This document shows positions 1 through 8,419 of a stretch of DNA of 16,942 nt, one piece after another. The position numbers and the translations under genes are program-made. The notes beneath the pieces were generated by a model. It did no database searches. It saw only the letters and a program-made list of their open reading frames with translations, and was not told where the DNA came from. Numbering within the stretch: the first letter of the stretch is position 1; every line of letters begins with the position of its first letter. Origin of the DNA: Betaproteobacteria bacterium UBA2293 (lineage in GTDB: Bacteria > Pseudomonadota > Gammaproteobacteria > Burkholderiales > Rhodocyclaceae); NCBI GenBank assembly GCA_002345845.1, contig DDWF01000099.1, forward strand, positions 1 through 16,942. The letters are read 5' to 3'.

Positions 1-139
1 CGATATCCATCGAGTCGAGCACCTGGGCTTCCATTTCGCGGTCGGAAAGGCCACCGCAGAGGTGAATGATGCGATCGGCCAGGGTCGACTTGCCATGGTC
101 GATATGGGCGATGATGGAGAAATTACGGATGTGATCCAT
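1..139 (-). CDS. lepA: Elongation factor 4 (LepA), N-terminal fragment
   Basis: This is the first 46 codons of LepA/EF-4, a ribosome-associated translational GTPase that remodels stalled or mis-translocated ribosomes. The rest lies beyond the left edge of the window. The visible residues begin [19 protein letters not shown], which contains the LepA form of the GTPase G1/P-loop (AHIDHGKS, residues 11-18), followed by LADRI and the switch I approach. The ATG is at 137-139. No Shine-Dalgarno sequence is visible, because the ten bases before the ATG directly follow the T-tract of a terminator-like hairpin (150-175). Its position downstream of rpoE, rseC and degP matches the common proteobacterial rpoE-to-lepA gene order. 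Identification is secure; only completeness is unknown. Confidence 0.95.
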   Translation of the reverse strand, partial: MDHIRNFSIIAHIDHGKSTLADRIIHLCGGLSDREMEAQVLDSMDI

Positions 140-149
140 TGATGCTAGT

Positions 150-175
150 AAAAAAGGGCGCTTATCCGGCGCCCT
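150..175 (-). terminator. Rho-independent terminator-like hairpin between the glutaredoxin-like gene and lepA
   Basis: Read on the minus strand, a 7-bp perfect stem (AGGGCGC / GCGCCCT, arms at 169-175 and 155-161) with a 7-nt loop is followed by a run of T (positions 155-150). This is the form of an intrinsic terminator. It lies 24 nt after the stop codon of the glutaredoxin-like gene and only about ten bases before the lepA ATG. It may therefore act as a leaky terminator or attenuator rather than a full operon end. Confidence 0.75.
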
Positions 176-199
176 TCCCTGTTCAGAAGACCCTGAATT

Positions 200-448
200 T
201 TAGCGGATTTCCGCCAAATATTCACGGGTTTTGGCCGCATCCAGGAAGTAATGGCAAAGCTCCGTATCGCCATGCAGCAATACCGGCACCAGTTCGTCGT
301 AACGGGCTTCGAGTTGCGGATCGGCATCGACATCAAGCACTTTGACGGTAGCCGAGAATTCTGCAGCCAGCGGCGCCAGCGCCACCTCCATGTCATGACA
401 GAGGTGGCAGTAGCTGCGGCTGAGCAGGGTCAATTCAATTGCCACCAT
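200..448 (-). CDS. Small glutaredoxin-like (thioredoxin-fold) protein
   Basis: An 82-residue thioredoxin-fold protein of the small glutaredoxin-like family (DUF836 type). It has a CxxC redox motif (C14-H-L-C17) after the first beta strand and a Val-Pro pair at residues 54-55 in the position of the cis-proline that flanks the active site. It has no signal peptide, so it should be cytoplasmic, reducing an unknown disulfide or mixed disulfide. The ATG lies inside the end of the degP-like gene (14-nt overlap), which implies translational coupling, and an AAAGGG sequence a few bases upstream can serve as ribosome binding site. Such a gene is often found between mucD/degP and lepA in betaproteobacteria. 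The fold assignment is firm; the substrate is unknown. Confidence 0.85.
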   Translation of the reverse strand: MVAIELTLLSRSYCHLCHDMEVALAPLAAEFSATVKVLDVDADPQLEARYDELVPVLLHGDTELCHYFLDAAKTREYLAEIR

Positions 449-1859
449 TCAACCCTTTGATGGTGACAAAAGTCTGCATATCGCCGCGACGAACCAGCAG
501 CGTCACATTGCTGCCCTTGTCGAACTGGTTGAGCAGACGGTTGAATTGCTCAACTGTCTTCACCTCCGTCGTCGCCCCCCGACTGATCACCGCGATAACG
601 ATGTCACCCGGCCGCAGATCGGCCCGGGCCGCTGCGCTGCGGATATCCTCGACGAGCAGCCCTGAGGTCATCTTCAACTCGCGCTTCTGTTCCGCGGTTA
701 ATTCGCTGACCACCAGACCCAGACGATTGGCGGCCTGCTCCGGTGCCCGCGAACCACGGGACTGCCGTACCGACGCCGGTTTCTCCTCGACCATTTCGCC
801 AACGATCACGGCGATGTCACGGTTGGCGCCCTTGCGCCAGACCAGCACCGACGAACGCGTGCCGGGCCGCGTCGAGCCGACCATGCGCGGCAGATCGGCG
901 GAATTGTTGATCGGCTTGCCATCGAAGCGCAGGATGACATCACCGGGCTCCAACCCGGCCTTCTCGGCCGGCCCGCCCTTCTCGACGGCATTCACCACGG
1001 CCCCCATCGGCCTTGACAGCCCCAGGGAATCCGCCAGTTCCTTGCTCACCTCCTGAATGACCACACCCAGTCGGCCACGACTGACCTTGCCGGTTGAGCG
1101 CAGTTGCTCCTGTATCTCCATCGCCACATCGATCGGAATGGCGAAGGAAACCCCCATATAGCCACCGCTGCGGCTGTAGATCTGCGAATTGATGCCAACA
1201 ACTTCACCGCGCAAGTTGAACAAGGGGCCGCCGGAGTTTCCCGGATTGATTGCCACATCGGTCTGGATGAACGGAACGTAATTCTCCTGCGGCAGGGAAC
1301 GCCCCTTGGCCGAGACGATGCCGGCCGTCACCGAGTTGTCAAATCCGAATGGCGAGCCGATGGCCACCACCCATTCGCCCACCTTCAACTGGGCGACGTC
1401 CGCCAGCTTGACCACCGGCAGCCCACTGGCCTCGATCTTGAGCAGCGCCACATCCGTCCGCTTGTCGGCACCAATGGTTTTGGCCTTGAACTCGCGTTTG
1501 TCCGTCAGGCGCACGGTAACCTCATCTGCACCATCAACGACATGGGCATTGGTCAGGATGTAGCCGTCGCCACTGATGATGAAGCCCGAGCCCAGAGAAC
1601 GATTCTCGAATTCACGCGGCACCGCCCCACCGGGCATACGGGGAATGAAACGCTTGAAGAACTCGAAGGCCGGGTCATTTTCGTCGAATGGGAACGGCAT
1701 GGCCTGGGACTGGCCGCGTACGGTCTGTGTCGTGCTGATATTGACCACGGCTGGCCCCTGTCGCTCGGCCAGTTCGGTGAAATCAGGCAGCCCACGAATC
1801 TGGGCAACGGCCAAGGTGTGAACAACGAGAAGCGAAATCAGGGCAATGAGGCGTTTCAT
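435..1859 (-). CDS. mucD: DegP/DegQ/MucD-family periplasmic serine endoprotease
   Basis: A 474-residue HtrA-family protease. Residues 1-19 form a Sec signal peptide (MKRL, hydrophobic core, AVA cleavage site), so it acts in the periplasm, degrading or chaperoning misfolded envelope proteins. The trypsin-like domain shows the catalytic triad H106 (TNAHVV), D136 (RTDVALL) and S209 (PGNSGGP). Two PDZ domains follow, at about 262-345 and 378-470. Length and layout match MucD/DegQ. A strong ribosome binding site, AAGGAGGT (1869-1876), precedes the ATG with 9-nt spacing. It follows rseC by 23 nt and overlaps the glutaredoxin-like gene, so it belongs to the rpoE operon, consistent with sigma-E control of envelope proteolysis. 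The exact name (degP, degQ or mucD) rests on context; the family is certain. Confidence 0.93.
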   Translation of the reverse strand: MKRLIALISLLVVHTLAVAQIRGLPDFTELAERQGPAVVNISTTQTVRGQSQAMPFPFDENDPAFEFFKRFIPRMPGGAVPREFENRSLGSGFIISGDGYILTNAHVVDGADEVTVRLTDKREFKAKTIGADKRTDVALLKIEASGLPVVKLADVAQLKVGEWVVAIGSPFGFDNSVTAGIVSAKGRSLPQENYVPFIQTDVAINPGNSGGPLFNLRGEVVGINSQIYSRSGGYMGVSFAIPIDVAMEIQEQLRSTGKVSRGRLGVVIQEVSKELADSLGLSRPMGAVVNAVEKGGPAEKAGLEPGDVILRFDGKPINNSADLPRMVGSTRPGTRSSVLVWRKGANRDIAVIVGEMVEEKPASVRQSRGSRAPEQAANRLGLVVSELTAEQKRELKMTSGLLVEDIRSAAARADLRPGDIVIAVISRGATTEVKTVEQFNRLLNQFDKGSNVTLLVRRGDMQTFVTIKGLNGGN

Positions 1860-1882
1860 TGGCAGCTTACCTCCTTGAACGA

Positions 1883-2320
1883 CTAGGAACGGGAAACGAT
1901 ATGGGGACGCTCGACAGAATTTCCAGAGCGATTTCTTGAACGATGGCGCACGAAAACCATGGCCAGCACAAAGGCGACCAGAGCACCGAGGATGCCGCCC
2001 GGATCGCCATACACGGCGGTTCCAAGCAAGGCGCCGGCAAGCGCAGCCAGCAGCGGCACGCCATAGGCCAGATTGGCAGCCCGACGGACGTTGCCATCGG
2101 CGATGGCAATCGTCACCCGCTCACCGACCGCCGCGCCAAACTGGTTATCGACGCGATAGCGGCGCGGCCCGCTGGCGAACATCCGGGTCAGGCTCTGCCC
2201 GCCACATCCGCCTTTTTCGTGACAACGTCCACAACCACCCTGCTCGACCTCGACCTCGGCCTGTTGCCCCTCGACCGCCCGCACGACGCCGCAGACCGTA
2301 TTGCCGCCTTCGCCGTGCAT
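1883..2320 (-). CDS. rseC: RseC/MucC-family membrane protein (sigma-E regulator / SoxR-reducing type)
   Basis: A 145-residue protein if started at the ATG at 2318-2320, two bases after the rpoE stop codon. An upstream in-frame ATG at 2425 would lie deep inside rpoE and adds a sequence atypical of the family. It has an N-terminal cytoplasmic part with cysteines C10, C30, C33 and C39 (CGRC then GGC), as in RseC. Two membrane helices follow at about 84-102 and 108-124, then a short basic tail. RseC proteins modulate sigma-E activity positively, and relatives take part in keeping SoxR reduced; the biochemical mechanism is poorly defined. Here it directly follows rpoE, in the place normally held by rseA and rseB, and lies 23 nt before degP, clearly in the same operon. 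Confidence 0.88.
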   Translation of the reverse strand: MHGEGGNTVCGVVRAVEGQQAEVEVEQGGCGRCHEKGGCGGQSLTRMFASGPRRYRVDNQFGAAVGERVTIAIADGNVRRAANLAYGVPLLAALAGALLGTAVYGDPGGILGALVAFVLAMVFVRHRSRNRSGNSVERPHIVSRS

Positions 2321-2322
2321 GC

Positions 2323-2922
2323 TCACCAGCGACGATCCGGGGCCGTATCGAGCAAGGGACGCAGGCGCAGCGCCACCGCTTCGCGCGCCCGAAATATGCG
2401 GGAACGCACGGTGCCGATCGGACAATCCATGATGTTGGCGATCTCTTCGTACGACATGCCGTCTATCTCGCGCAGGACAATGGCCGTGCGCAATTCTTCC
2501 GGCAGCGCCTCCATGGCCGCATTGACGGTTTGTCCGATCTGTTTGGACAGAAGCAGGCTTTCCGGCGTATTGATGTCGCGCAATTGGCTGGCATCCTCGA
2601 AACCCTCGGCCTCTTCCGCGTCATATTCGGTGGAGGTCGGTGCCCGCCGCCCCTGCGAGACGAGATAGTTCTTGGCCGTGTTGATACCAATCCGGTACAA
2701 CCAAGTGTAGAAGGCACTCTCCCCGCGGAAGGCCGGCAAGGCCCGATAGGCCTTGATGAATGCTTCCTGTGAGACATCCTCGACCTCGGCGGGGTCGCGA
2801 ATGAAGCGCGACAGCAACCGCCCCAGCTTGCGCTGGTACTTGCTGACCAATTGGTCGAAGGCGTGCTGATCACCGCCCTGTGCTCGCTCGACCAGCAATT
2901 GATCGACTTCGCGCTCACTCAT
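2323..2922 (-). CDS. rpoE: RNA polymerase sigma-E factor (ECF sigma, RpoE/AlgU)
   Basis: A 199-residue group IV (ECF) sigma factor of the RpoE/AlgU type. It starts with the typical MSEREVDQLLVERAQ. Region 2 spans roughly residues 20-90 (DPAEVEDVSQEAFIKAYRAL, FRGESAFYTWLYRIGINTA), and region 4 spans about 130-185 with the helix-turn-helix YEEIANIMDCPIGTVRSRI. It directs RNA polymerase to envelope-stress promoters and usually drives its own operon. No adjacent rseA or rseB is present; the next gene is rseC, two bases downstream. The start is preceded only by weak purine-rich sequence (GAGAG). It is transcribed divergently from nadB across about 180 bp. Identity is certain; how its activity is held in check here is not visible. 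Confidence 0.96.
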   Translation of the reverse strand: MSEREVDQLLVERAQGGDQHAFDQLVSKYQRKLGRLLSRFIRDPAEVEDVSQEAFIKAYRALPAFRGESAFYTWLYRIGINTAKNYLVSQGRRAPTSTEYDAEEAEGFEDASQLRDINTPESLLLSKQIGQTVNAAMEALPEELRTAIVLREIDGMSYEEIANIMDCPIGTVRSRIFRAREAVALRLRPLLDTAPDRRW

Positions 2923-3099
2923 GACTCTCGTTTTCCCTGGGGGCCGTTGTAGATTTAGGTTGTGGGCGGAGTATAGCGCAGCATTTTTTCCCGGGCAGAT
3001 GGGGTGTTATCCATATTTGTGATTTTCTGTAACCGAAAGGAGTCTTTCCTGCGTGCTATATTCCGCGCAAAACCAATCACACTTTTAAGAGAACAGATT
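2923..3099. promoter_or_regulatory. Divergent rpoE / nadB intergenic promoter region
   Basis: This 177-bp non-coding region separates two divergently transcribed genes. On the plus strand TGCTATATT (3054-3062) is an extended -10 element and would start nadB transcription near 3069. On the minus strand TATACT (2970-2975) is a good -10 hexamer for rpoE, but I see no convincing -35 at the right distance. I also could not find a clear sigma-E type GGAACTT/TCTGA pair in front of rpoE. Assignments are by eye. Confidence 0.45.
3054..3062 (+). promoter_or_regulatory. Extended -10 promoter element for nadB
   Basis: TGC followed by TATATT fits the extended -10 (TGn-TATAAT) form that does not need a strong -35. 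Transcription would begin around 3069, downstream of the GTG at 3004. This supports the TTG at 3100 as the nadB start. Confidence 0.45.
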
Positions 3100-4677
3100 T
3101 TGCTTAATTTTGATGTTCTTATCATCGGCAGCGGTCTGGCCGGACAATCCGCAGCCCTGCGCCTAGCGAAACACTGTCGCGTCGCACTCGTCAGCAAGCG
3201 CCAGCTTGAAGACTCCGCCTCCGGCTGGGCCCAGGGAGGCATCGCCGCGGTTCTCGATAGCAAAGATTCGATCGAAGAACATATCCGCGACACACTGATC
3301 GCCGGAGCATGGCTCAACGATGAAGCTGCCACTCGCCATGTCGTCGAAAATGGACGTCATGCCATCGAATGGCTGATCGAACAGGGCGTCCCCTTCACCA
3401 AGGACGAATCGGGCTATCACCTGACCCGCGAGGGTGGCCACAGTGCCCGCCGCGTCATCCACGTCGCCGATGCTACCGGCTCCGCCGTCCAGGATACTCT
3501 GACCCGAAAAGTCCGCGCCGAGCCCAACATCACCGTTCTCGAACACCATATCGCCATTGACCTGATCACCGGCGACAAGCTGGGCACCGGCGAGAAACGC
3601 TGCTTCGGTGCCTACGTGCTGGATAGCCGTAACGGCGAAGTGGTGACCATCGGTGCCGGCAACACGCTGGTTGCCACTGGCGGCGCCGGCAAGGTCTACC
3701 TGTACACGACCAATCCCGACACCTCGACTGGCGATGGCATCGCCATGGCCTGGCGGGCCGGCTGTCGCGTCGCCAACATGGAATTCATCCAGTTCCATCC
3801 GACCTGCCTGTATCACCCGCAGGCCAAGTCCTTCCTGATCTCCGAGGCGGTTCGCGGCGAAGGCGGCCTGCTCAAGCTACCTGACGGCAGCCGCTTCATG
3901 CCGGAACACGACGAACGGGAAGAACTGGCGCCGCGCGACATCGTCGCCCGGGCCATCGACTTCGAGATGAAGAAACGTGGTCTCGACTGCGTCTTTCTCG
4001 ATATCTCGCACAAGGGTGAAGCCTTTATCAAGGAGCACTTCCCCAACATACATGCCCGATGTCTGGAGCTTGGCATCGACATCGCGGAGCAGCCGATTCC
4101 GGTCGTTCCGGCTGCCCACTACACCTGTGGCGGCATCGTCTGCGATCTCCGGGGCCGCACCGACGTCAGCAGCCTCTATGTCGCCGGCGAAGCCTCGTGC
4201 ACCGGCCTGCACGGCGCCAACCGCCTGGCTTCCAACTCACTGCTCGAATGCCTGGTTTTCGCCGAAGCGGCGGTCAACGACATCCTGGCTGCCCAGGTGG
4301 AACCGGTTCCAGTGCTGCCCGAATGGGACGAAAGCCGGGTAACCGACGCCGATGAAGAAGTCGTCATCTCGCACAATTGGGATGAACTACGCCGCTTCAT
4401 GTGGGACTACGTCGGCATCGTCCGCACCAACAAGCGCCTGAAGCGCGCCTTGCATCGTGTGCATCTGCTGAAACGGGAAATCCACGAGTTCTATTCGCAC
4501 TTCCGCGTCAGCCACGACCTGATCGAGTTGCGCAACCTAGTACTGACTGCCGAGTTGATCATCCGCTGCGCCATCCTGCGCCGGGAAAGCCGCGGCCTGC
4601 ATTATTCGCGTGACTTCCCTGACCTGGCCAAGAAGGTCAGGAACACGGTTCTTCGCGGTTATCGTCCGCCGCGTTAA
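3100..4677 (+). CDS. nadB: L-aspartate oxidase
   Basis: A 525-residue FAD enzyme that oxidises L-aspartate to iminoaspartate, the first step of de novo NAD synthesis. NadA then condenses the product to quinolinate. The N-terminus carries the dinucleotide-binding motif ([17 protein letters not shown], from residue 4), then [11 protein letters not shown], the active-site region with H233 (FIQFHPT), R279 (APRD) and H340 (AAHYTCGG), and the FAD-proximal [17 protein letters not shown]. These align with E. coli NadB H244, R290 and H351 at a constant offset. The TTG at 3100 is preferred: it gives the family N-terminus, has AAGAGA seven bases upstream and lies downstream of the likely promoter. The open frame extends up to a GTG at 3004 with non-homologous sequence. 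Its 3' end overlaps the convergent ygfX-like gene by 41 nt. Confidence 0.95.
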   Translation: MLNFDVLIIGSGLAGQSAALRLAKHCRVALVSKRQLEDSASGWAQGGIAAVLDSKDSIEEHIRDTLIAGAWLNDEAATRHVVENGRHAIEWLIEQGVPFTKDESGYHLTREGGHSARRVIHVADATGSAVQDTLTRKVRAEPNITVLEHHIAIDLITGDKLGTGEKRCFGAYVLDSRNGEVVTIGAGNTLVATGGAGKVYLYTTNPDTSTGDGIAMAWRAGCRVANMEFIQFHPTCLYHPQAKSFLISEAVRGEGGLLKLPDGSRFMPEHDEREELAPRDIVARAIDFEMKKRGLDCVFLDISHKGEAFIKEHFPNIHARCLELGIDIAEQPIPVVPAAHYTCGGIVCDLRGRTDVSSLYVAGEASCTGLHGANRLASNSLLECLVFAEAAVNDILAAQVEPVPVLPEWDESRVTDADEEVVISHNWDELRRFMWDYVGIVRTNKRLKRALHRVHLLKREIHEFYSHFRVSHDLIELRNLVLTAELIIRCAILRRESRGLHYSRDFPDLAKKVRNTVLRGYRPPR

Positions 4678-5089
4678 ATTGCGCGCGCCAGCGCAGAAAG
4701 ACGCGCAGGCGCCGGAAGTCTTCGCCACCCATGCTGTCCCTGGCAACCACAATGGTGTGTTGCTGAGCATCGGCGAGCGCAAGCCGGAATACCGTCAGCC
4801 AGGGATGAACGGTTGCGCGGCTCAGCAAGTTCGCTTCGCCGAATTCGGCATCGGCCGTTCTGCAAGCCAGGATACCCCCACCTCGCTCTAGGCGAATGGC
4901 GGCGAGGGTCGGCGCCAGGCGTCGCCATGACCAGACAAACATGACAACGACCGCCAGCAGGAGCGCCCCCTGGAGAGCCAGCGATCGAGGAAAGGCAAGG
5001 ATCGCGCAACTTGCCAAGAAAGCGAGTGCAATCAGGAGGCGATCGAGAAAAGGCGAACGGTGCAGCCCGATGGTGATCGGAAACTGCAC
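4637..5089 (-). CDS. YgfX/CptA-like small membrane protein
   Basis: A 150-residue protein with a GTG start (5087-5089) that gives the typical YgfX N-terminus ([12 protein letters not shown]). Two membrane helices lie at about 16-33 and 38-55, followed by a soluble region that ends in [11 protein letters not shown], a recognisable YgfX/DUF1434 signature. In E. coli YgfX (CptA) is an inner-membrane protein described as the toxin partner of YgfY/SdhE and linked to cytoskeletal proteins. No sdhE lies beside it here, so that pairing cannot be assumed. It follows fabF by 22 nt on the same strand and its last 41 nt overlap the end of nadB. In gammaproteobacteria ygfX also neighbours nadB and rpoE, so context agrees. 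Family call is fairly good; function is open. Confidence 0.75.
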   Translation of the reverse strand: MQFPITIGLHRSPFLDRLLIALAFLASCAILAFPRSLALQGALLLAVVVMFVWSWRRLAPTLAAIRLERGGGILACRTADAEFGEANLLSRATVHPWLTVFRLALADAQQHTIVVARDSMGGEDFRRLRVFLRWRAQFNAADDNREEPCS

Positions 5090-5111
5090 CGTTCAATGCC
5101 TTAGCGACTCG

Positions 5112-6347
5112 TCAGATGCGCTTGAAAACCAGCGACCCGTTGGTTCCACCGAAGCCAAAGTTGTTCTTCAGCGCCACCTCAATCTTCATCGGCCGCGCCA
5201 CGTTGGCGCAGTAGTCCAGATCGCACTCCGGATCCTGGTTGAAGATGTTGATGGTCGGCGGCGATATCTGGTGATGAATCGCCAGCACCGTGAACAGCGA
5301 CTCGACCCCGCCAGCACCGCCCAGCAGATGGCCGGTCATCGACTTGGTCGAATTGACGACGATATCGCGAGCCGAATTACCGAAGGCCGCCTTGATGGCA
5401 TCGGATTCGTTCTTGTCGCCAAGCGGTGTCGAAGTGCCATGGGCATTCACGTACTGAACGTCGGCCGGCGTGACGCCAGCATTCTTCAGCGCATTGACCA
5501 TGGAACGGCGCGGACCATCCATATTCGGCGCGGTGATGTGATAGGCATCAGCACTCCGGCCATAGCCAGCCACTTCGGCGTAGATCTTGGCGCCGCGCGC
5601 CTTGGCGTGCTCGTACTCTTCGAGCACCAGGACACCGGCGCCCTCGCCCAGCACGAAGCCGTCGCGATCCTTGTCCCAGGGACGGCTGGCGGTCGCCGGA
5701 TCATCGTTGCGGGTAGACAGTGCGCGAGCGGCGCAGAAGCCCCCCATGCCCAGCGGTGAAACAGTCGACTCGGCACCGCCGGCAACCATCACGTCGGCAT
5801 CGCCGTACTCGATGATGCGGGCAGCCTCGCCGATGGAGTGGGTGCCGGTGGTGCAGGCGGTGACGATGGCCAGATTCGGTCCCTTGAAGCCGTACTCGAT
5901 CGACAGGTTGCCGGAAATCATATTGATGATCGAGCCGGGAACGAAGAACGGCGACACCTTGCGCACGCCGGCGGCGTTGTATTCGTCCTTGGTTTCCTCG
6001 ATCAGCGGCAGACCGCCGATACCGGAACCGATCGCGACGCCGACACGCTCGAGATCTGCCGCTCCCTCCTTGTCCAGGCCGGCATCACGCACGGCCTGCA
6101 TGCCTGCGGCCAGTCCATAATGGATGAACCGGTCCATCCGGCGTGCATCCTTGGCGGAAATGTATTGGGTTATGTCGAAATTCTTGACCTCGCCGGCAAA
6201 CTGAACCGGGAAGGTGGAGGTGTCGAAGCGGGTAACGGGGGCGATACCGGATCGGCCAGCAATGATGTTCTGCCAACCTTCTTCAACGCTGTTGCCGACC
6301 GGGGAAATGAGGCCCAGACCGGTGATGACGACTCTGCGACGTGCCAA
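5112..6347 (-). CDS. fabF: 3-oxoacyl-[acyl-carrier-protein] synthase II (beta-ketoacyl-ACP synthase II)
   Basis: A 411-residue condensing enzyme that extends acyl-ACP with malonyl-ACP in type II fatty acid synthesis, and is important for the C16:1 to C18:1 step. The thiolase-fold catalytic triad is complete: C165 ([10 protein letters not shown]), H303 ([11 protein letters not shown]) and H340 ([13 protein letters not shown]), almost the same numbering as E. coli FabF. The TTG at 6345-6347 is chosen as start because it yields the family N-terminus [19 protein letters not shown] and has a GGAG (6354-6357) six bases upstream. An in-frame TTG at 6374 lies within a hairpin and adds odd residues. 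It is separated from acpP by 72 bp containing a strong inverted repeat. Confidence 0.95.
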   Translation of the reverse strand: MARRRVVITGLGLISPVGNSVEEGWQNIIAGRSGIAPVTRFDTSTFPVQFAGEVKNFDITQYISAKDARRMDRFIHYGLAAGMQAVRDAGLDKEGAADLERVGVAIGSGIGGLPLIEETKDEYNAAGVRKVSPFFVPGSIINMISGNLSIEYGFKGPNLAIVTACTTGTHSIGEAARIIEYGDADVMVAGGAESTVSPLGMGGFCAARALSTRNDDPATASRPWDKDRDGFVLGEGAGVLVLEEYEHAKARGAKIYAEVAGYGRSADAYHITAPNMDGPRRSMVNALKNAGVTPADVQYVNAHGTSTPLGDKNESDAIKAAFGNSARDIVVNSTKSMTGHLLGGAGGVESLFTVLAIHHQISPPTINIFNQDPECDLDYCANVARPMKIEVALKNNFGFGGTNGSLVFKRI

Positions 6348-6370
6348 GATGCGCTCCGAAAACAAATGTA

Positions 6371-6399
6371 GCAAGGCCGGCCATGAGGGCCGGCCTTGC
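6371..6399 (-). terminator. Strong hairpin between acpP and fabF (partial terminator or mRNA-stabilising)
   Basis: A perfect 12-bp inverted repeat (GCAAGGCCGGCC / GGCCGGCCTTGC, arms 6371-6382 and 6388-6399) with a 5-nt loop begins 20 nt after the acpP stop. On the minus strand it is followed by an interrupted T-rich stretch (ACATTTGTTTT), then the fabF ribosome binding site. It could terminate part of the acpP transcripts or protect their 3' ends, giving more AcpP than FabF. Confidence 0.6.
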
Positions 6400-6419
6400 C
6401 TGGGTGAACCGGAATTGGC

Positions 6420-6729
<310 letters not shown>

Positions 6730-7470
6730 TCAATCCATGAACATGCCGCCATTGACATGGATGGTGGTGCCTGTGACATACGATGCGGCAGGCGAAATCA
6801 GGAACGCGACGGCACCGGCAACATCTTCCGGGGTACCGGCGCGCGCCAGCGGAATGGCGGAGATCATCGCCGCCTTCTGTTCATCGCTCAAGCCATGGGT
6901 CATGTCAGTAGCGATGAAGCCCGGCGCGACGCAATTGACCGTTATGTTGCGGCTACCGAGTTCGCGAGCCAGCGAACGGCTCAGACCGGCAACACCGGCC
7001 TTGGCAGCACAGTAGTTGGCCTGCCCGGCATTACCGGAATAGCCAACCACCGAAGAAATATTGACGATACGGCCGAAACGCGCCTTCATCATGCCACGCA
7101 TGACGCCACGCGACAGTCGGAAGACGGCCTTCAGGTTGGTATCGATGACGGCATCCCATTCGTCGTCGCCCATGCGCATGGCCAGGTTGTCGCGAGTGAT
7201 GCCGGCGTTGTTGACGAGGATAGTGATGGCGCCGAACTCCCTGGCCAGATCAGCGAGAACAGCATCGGTCTGGCTGGCATCGGTAACGTTGAGGATGGCC
7301 CCACGGCCCTTGATACCAGCCTCTTCTATATACGCAGAAATCTTGCCGGCACCATCTTCGCTGGTCGCAGTACCGACCACGGTCGCCCCGAGACGTCCCA
7401 GTTCCAGGGCAATGGCACGACCAATGCCACGGGTGGCGCCGGTAACGAGAGCAATCTTGTCGTTGAGCAT
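6730..7470 (-). CDS. fabG: 3-oxoacyl-[acyl-carrier-protein] reductase
   Basis: A 246-residue short-chain dehydrogenase that reduces 3-oxoacyl-ACP with NADPH. The N-terminal cofactor motif is VTGATRGIGRAIA (residues 9-21), the NNAG motif is at 87-90, and the catalytic residues are S140, Y153 and K157 (NISSVVGYSGNAGQANYCAAK). The ATG at 7468-7470 is preferred over the GTG three codons upstream, because GGAG lies eight bases before it and it gives the usual N-terminus MLNDKIALVTG. The fabD stop codon (7476-7478) falls inside that ribosome-binding region, so the two genes are tightly coupled. Confidence 0.96.
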   Translation of the reverse strand: MLNDKIALVTGATRGIGRAIALELGRLGATVVGTATSEDGAGKISAYIEEAGIKGRGAILNVTDASQTDAVLADLAREFGAITILVNNAGITRDNLAMRMGDDEWDAVIDTNLKAVFRLSRGVMRGMMKARFGRIVNISSVVGYSGNAGQANYCAAKAGVAGLSRSLARELGSRNITVNCVAPGFIATDMTHGLSDEQKAAMISAIPLARAGTPEDVAGAVAFLISPAASYVTGTTIHVNGGMFMD

Positions 7471-7475
7471 GCCGA

Positions 7476-8402
7476 TCACTCCAGGCCGATGTTGGCTTCA
7501 ATGGCCGCAGCGTCGGCCAGGGCCACACCGGCAACACCATCGGCGCAGCGCTTGGTCAGGCCAGCCAGGACCTTGCCCGGACCGCATTCCGCGACTGTGG
7601 TCACACCGATGGCAGCCATCTTCTGGATGGTCTCGACCCAGCGCACCGGGTTGTAAGCCTGGCGCATCAGTGCATCCTTGATGCGCGACGTATCGTTTTC
7701 GATGGCCACGTCGACATTATTGATCACCGGGATGACCGGCACCTTCAGCGTCAATTCAGCCAGTCGGGCAGCCAGTTTGTCCGCCGCCGGACGAATCAGC
7801 GACGAATGGAACGGCGCCGAAACCGGCAGCGCCTTGGCCATCTTGGCGCCACGCGCCTTGCAGGCCTCCATGGCACGCTCAACGGCAGCCTTGTGACCGG
7901 CAATGACGGTCTGACCATTGGCATTGAAATTGACTGGCTCGACGACCTCACCCTGCGCCGCTTCGGCACAGGCAGCAGCGATACCGGCGTTGTCCAGGCC
8001 GAGCACGGCGGCCATGGCACCGGTGCCGAGCGGCACAGCTTCCTGCATGGCAGCAGCACGCAAGCGCACCAGCGGCACAGCATCCTTGAGATCGATGACA
8101 CCGGCAGCGACCAGAGCCGAGTACTCGCCCAAGCTGTGGCCGGCAACGACGGCCGGCATCCGGCCACCTTTTTCGCACCACAGGCGCCAGGCGGCGACAC
8201 CAGCGGTCAGCATGACCGGCTGCGTATTGACCGTCTGCGTAAGCAGTTCGGCAGGCCCCTCGGCAACCATCGTCCACAGGTCATCGCCCAGGGCCGCGGA
8301 GGCTTCGTCGAAGGTTGCGCGAACCACGGCGGCATCGCCGTAAGCGGCCATCATGCCAACACTCTGCGAGCCCTGGCCGGGAAAAACGAATGCAAAAGAC
8401 AT
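7476..8402 (-). CDS. fabD: Malonyl-CoA:ACP transacylase
   Basis: A 308-residue enzyme that moves malonyl from CoA to AcpP, supplying extender units to FabH and FabF. It shows the N-terminal GQGSQ loop (residues 9-13), the nucleophile S90 in GHSLGEYSA, R115, and H199 in SAPFHS, matching E. coli S92, R117 and H201. The ATG at 8400-8402 is selected because AGGAG lies nine bases upstream; an in-frame TTG two codons earlier is too close to that site. It follows fabH by 17 nt and is joined to fabG by a ribosome-binding-site/stop overlap. Confidence 0.96.
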   Translation of the reverse strand: MSFAFVFPGQGSQSVGMMAAYGDAAVVRATFDEASAALGDDLWTMVAEGPAELLTQTVNTQPVMLTAGVAAWRLWCEKGGRMPAVVAGHSLGEYSALVAAGVIDLKDAVPLVRLRAAAMQEAVPLGTGAMAAVLGLDNAGIAAACAEAAQGEVVEPVNFNANGQTVIAGHKAAVERAMEACKARGAKMAKALPVSAPFHSSLIRPAADKLAARLAELTLKVPVIPVINNVDVAIENDTSRIKDALMRQAYNPVRWVETIQKMAAIGVTTVAECGPGKVLAGLTKRCADGVAGVALADAAAIEANIGLE

Positions 8403-8419
8403 CTTCAAAGTCTCCTGGT

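Noticed and set aside
1104..1886. A 260-codon plus-strand open frame opposite the degP-like gene
   Set aside because: Shadow of a well-supported protease with intact catalytic triad and signal peptide.
2321..2425. Longer start for rseC (ATG at 2425)
   Set aside because: It would overlap rpoE by about 100 nt and adds a sequence unlike RseC; the ATG at 2320 gives the family N-terminus.
2923..3099. Sigma-E autoregulatory promoter before rpoE
   Set aside because: I searched for GGAACTT with TCTGA at about 16 bp and did not find a convincing match.
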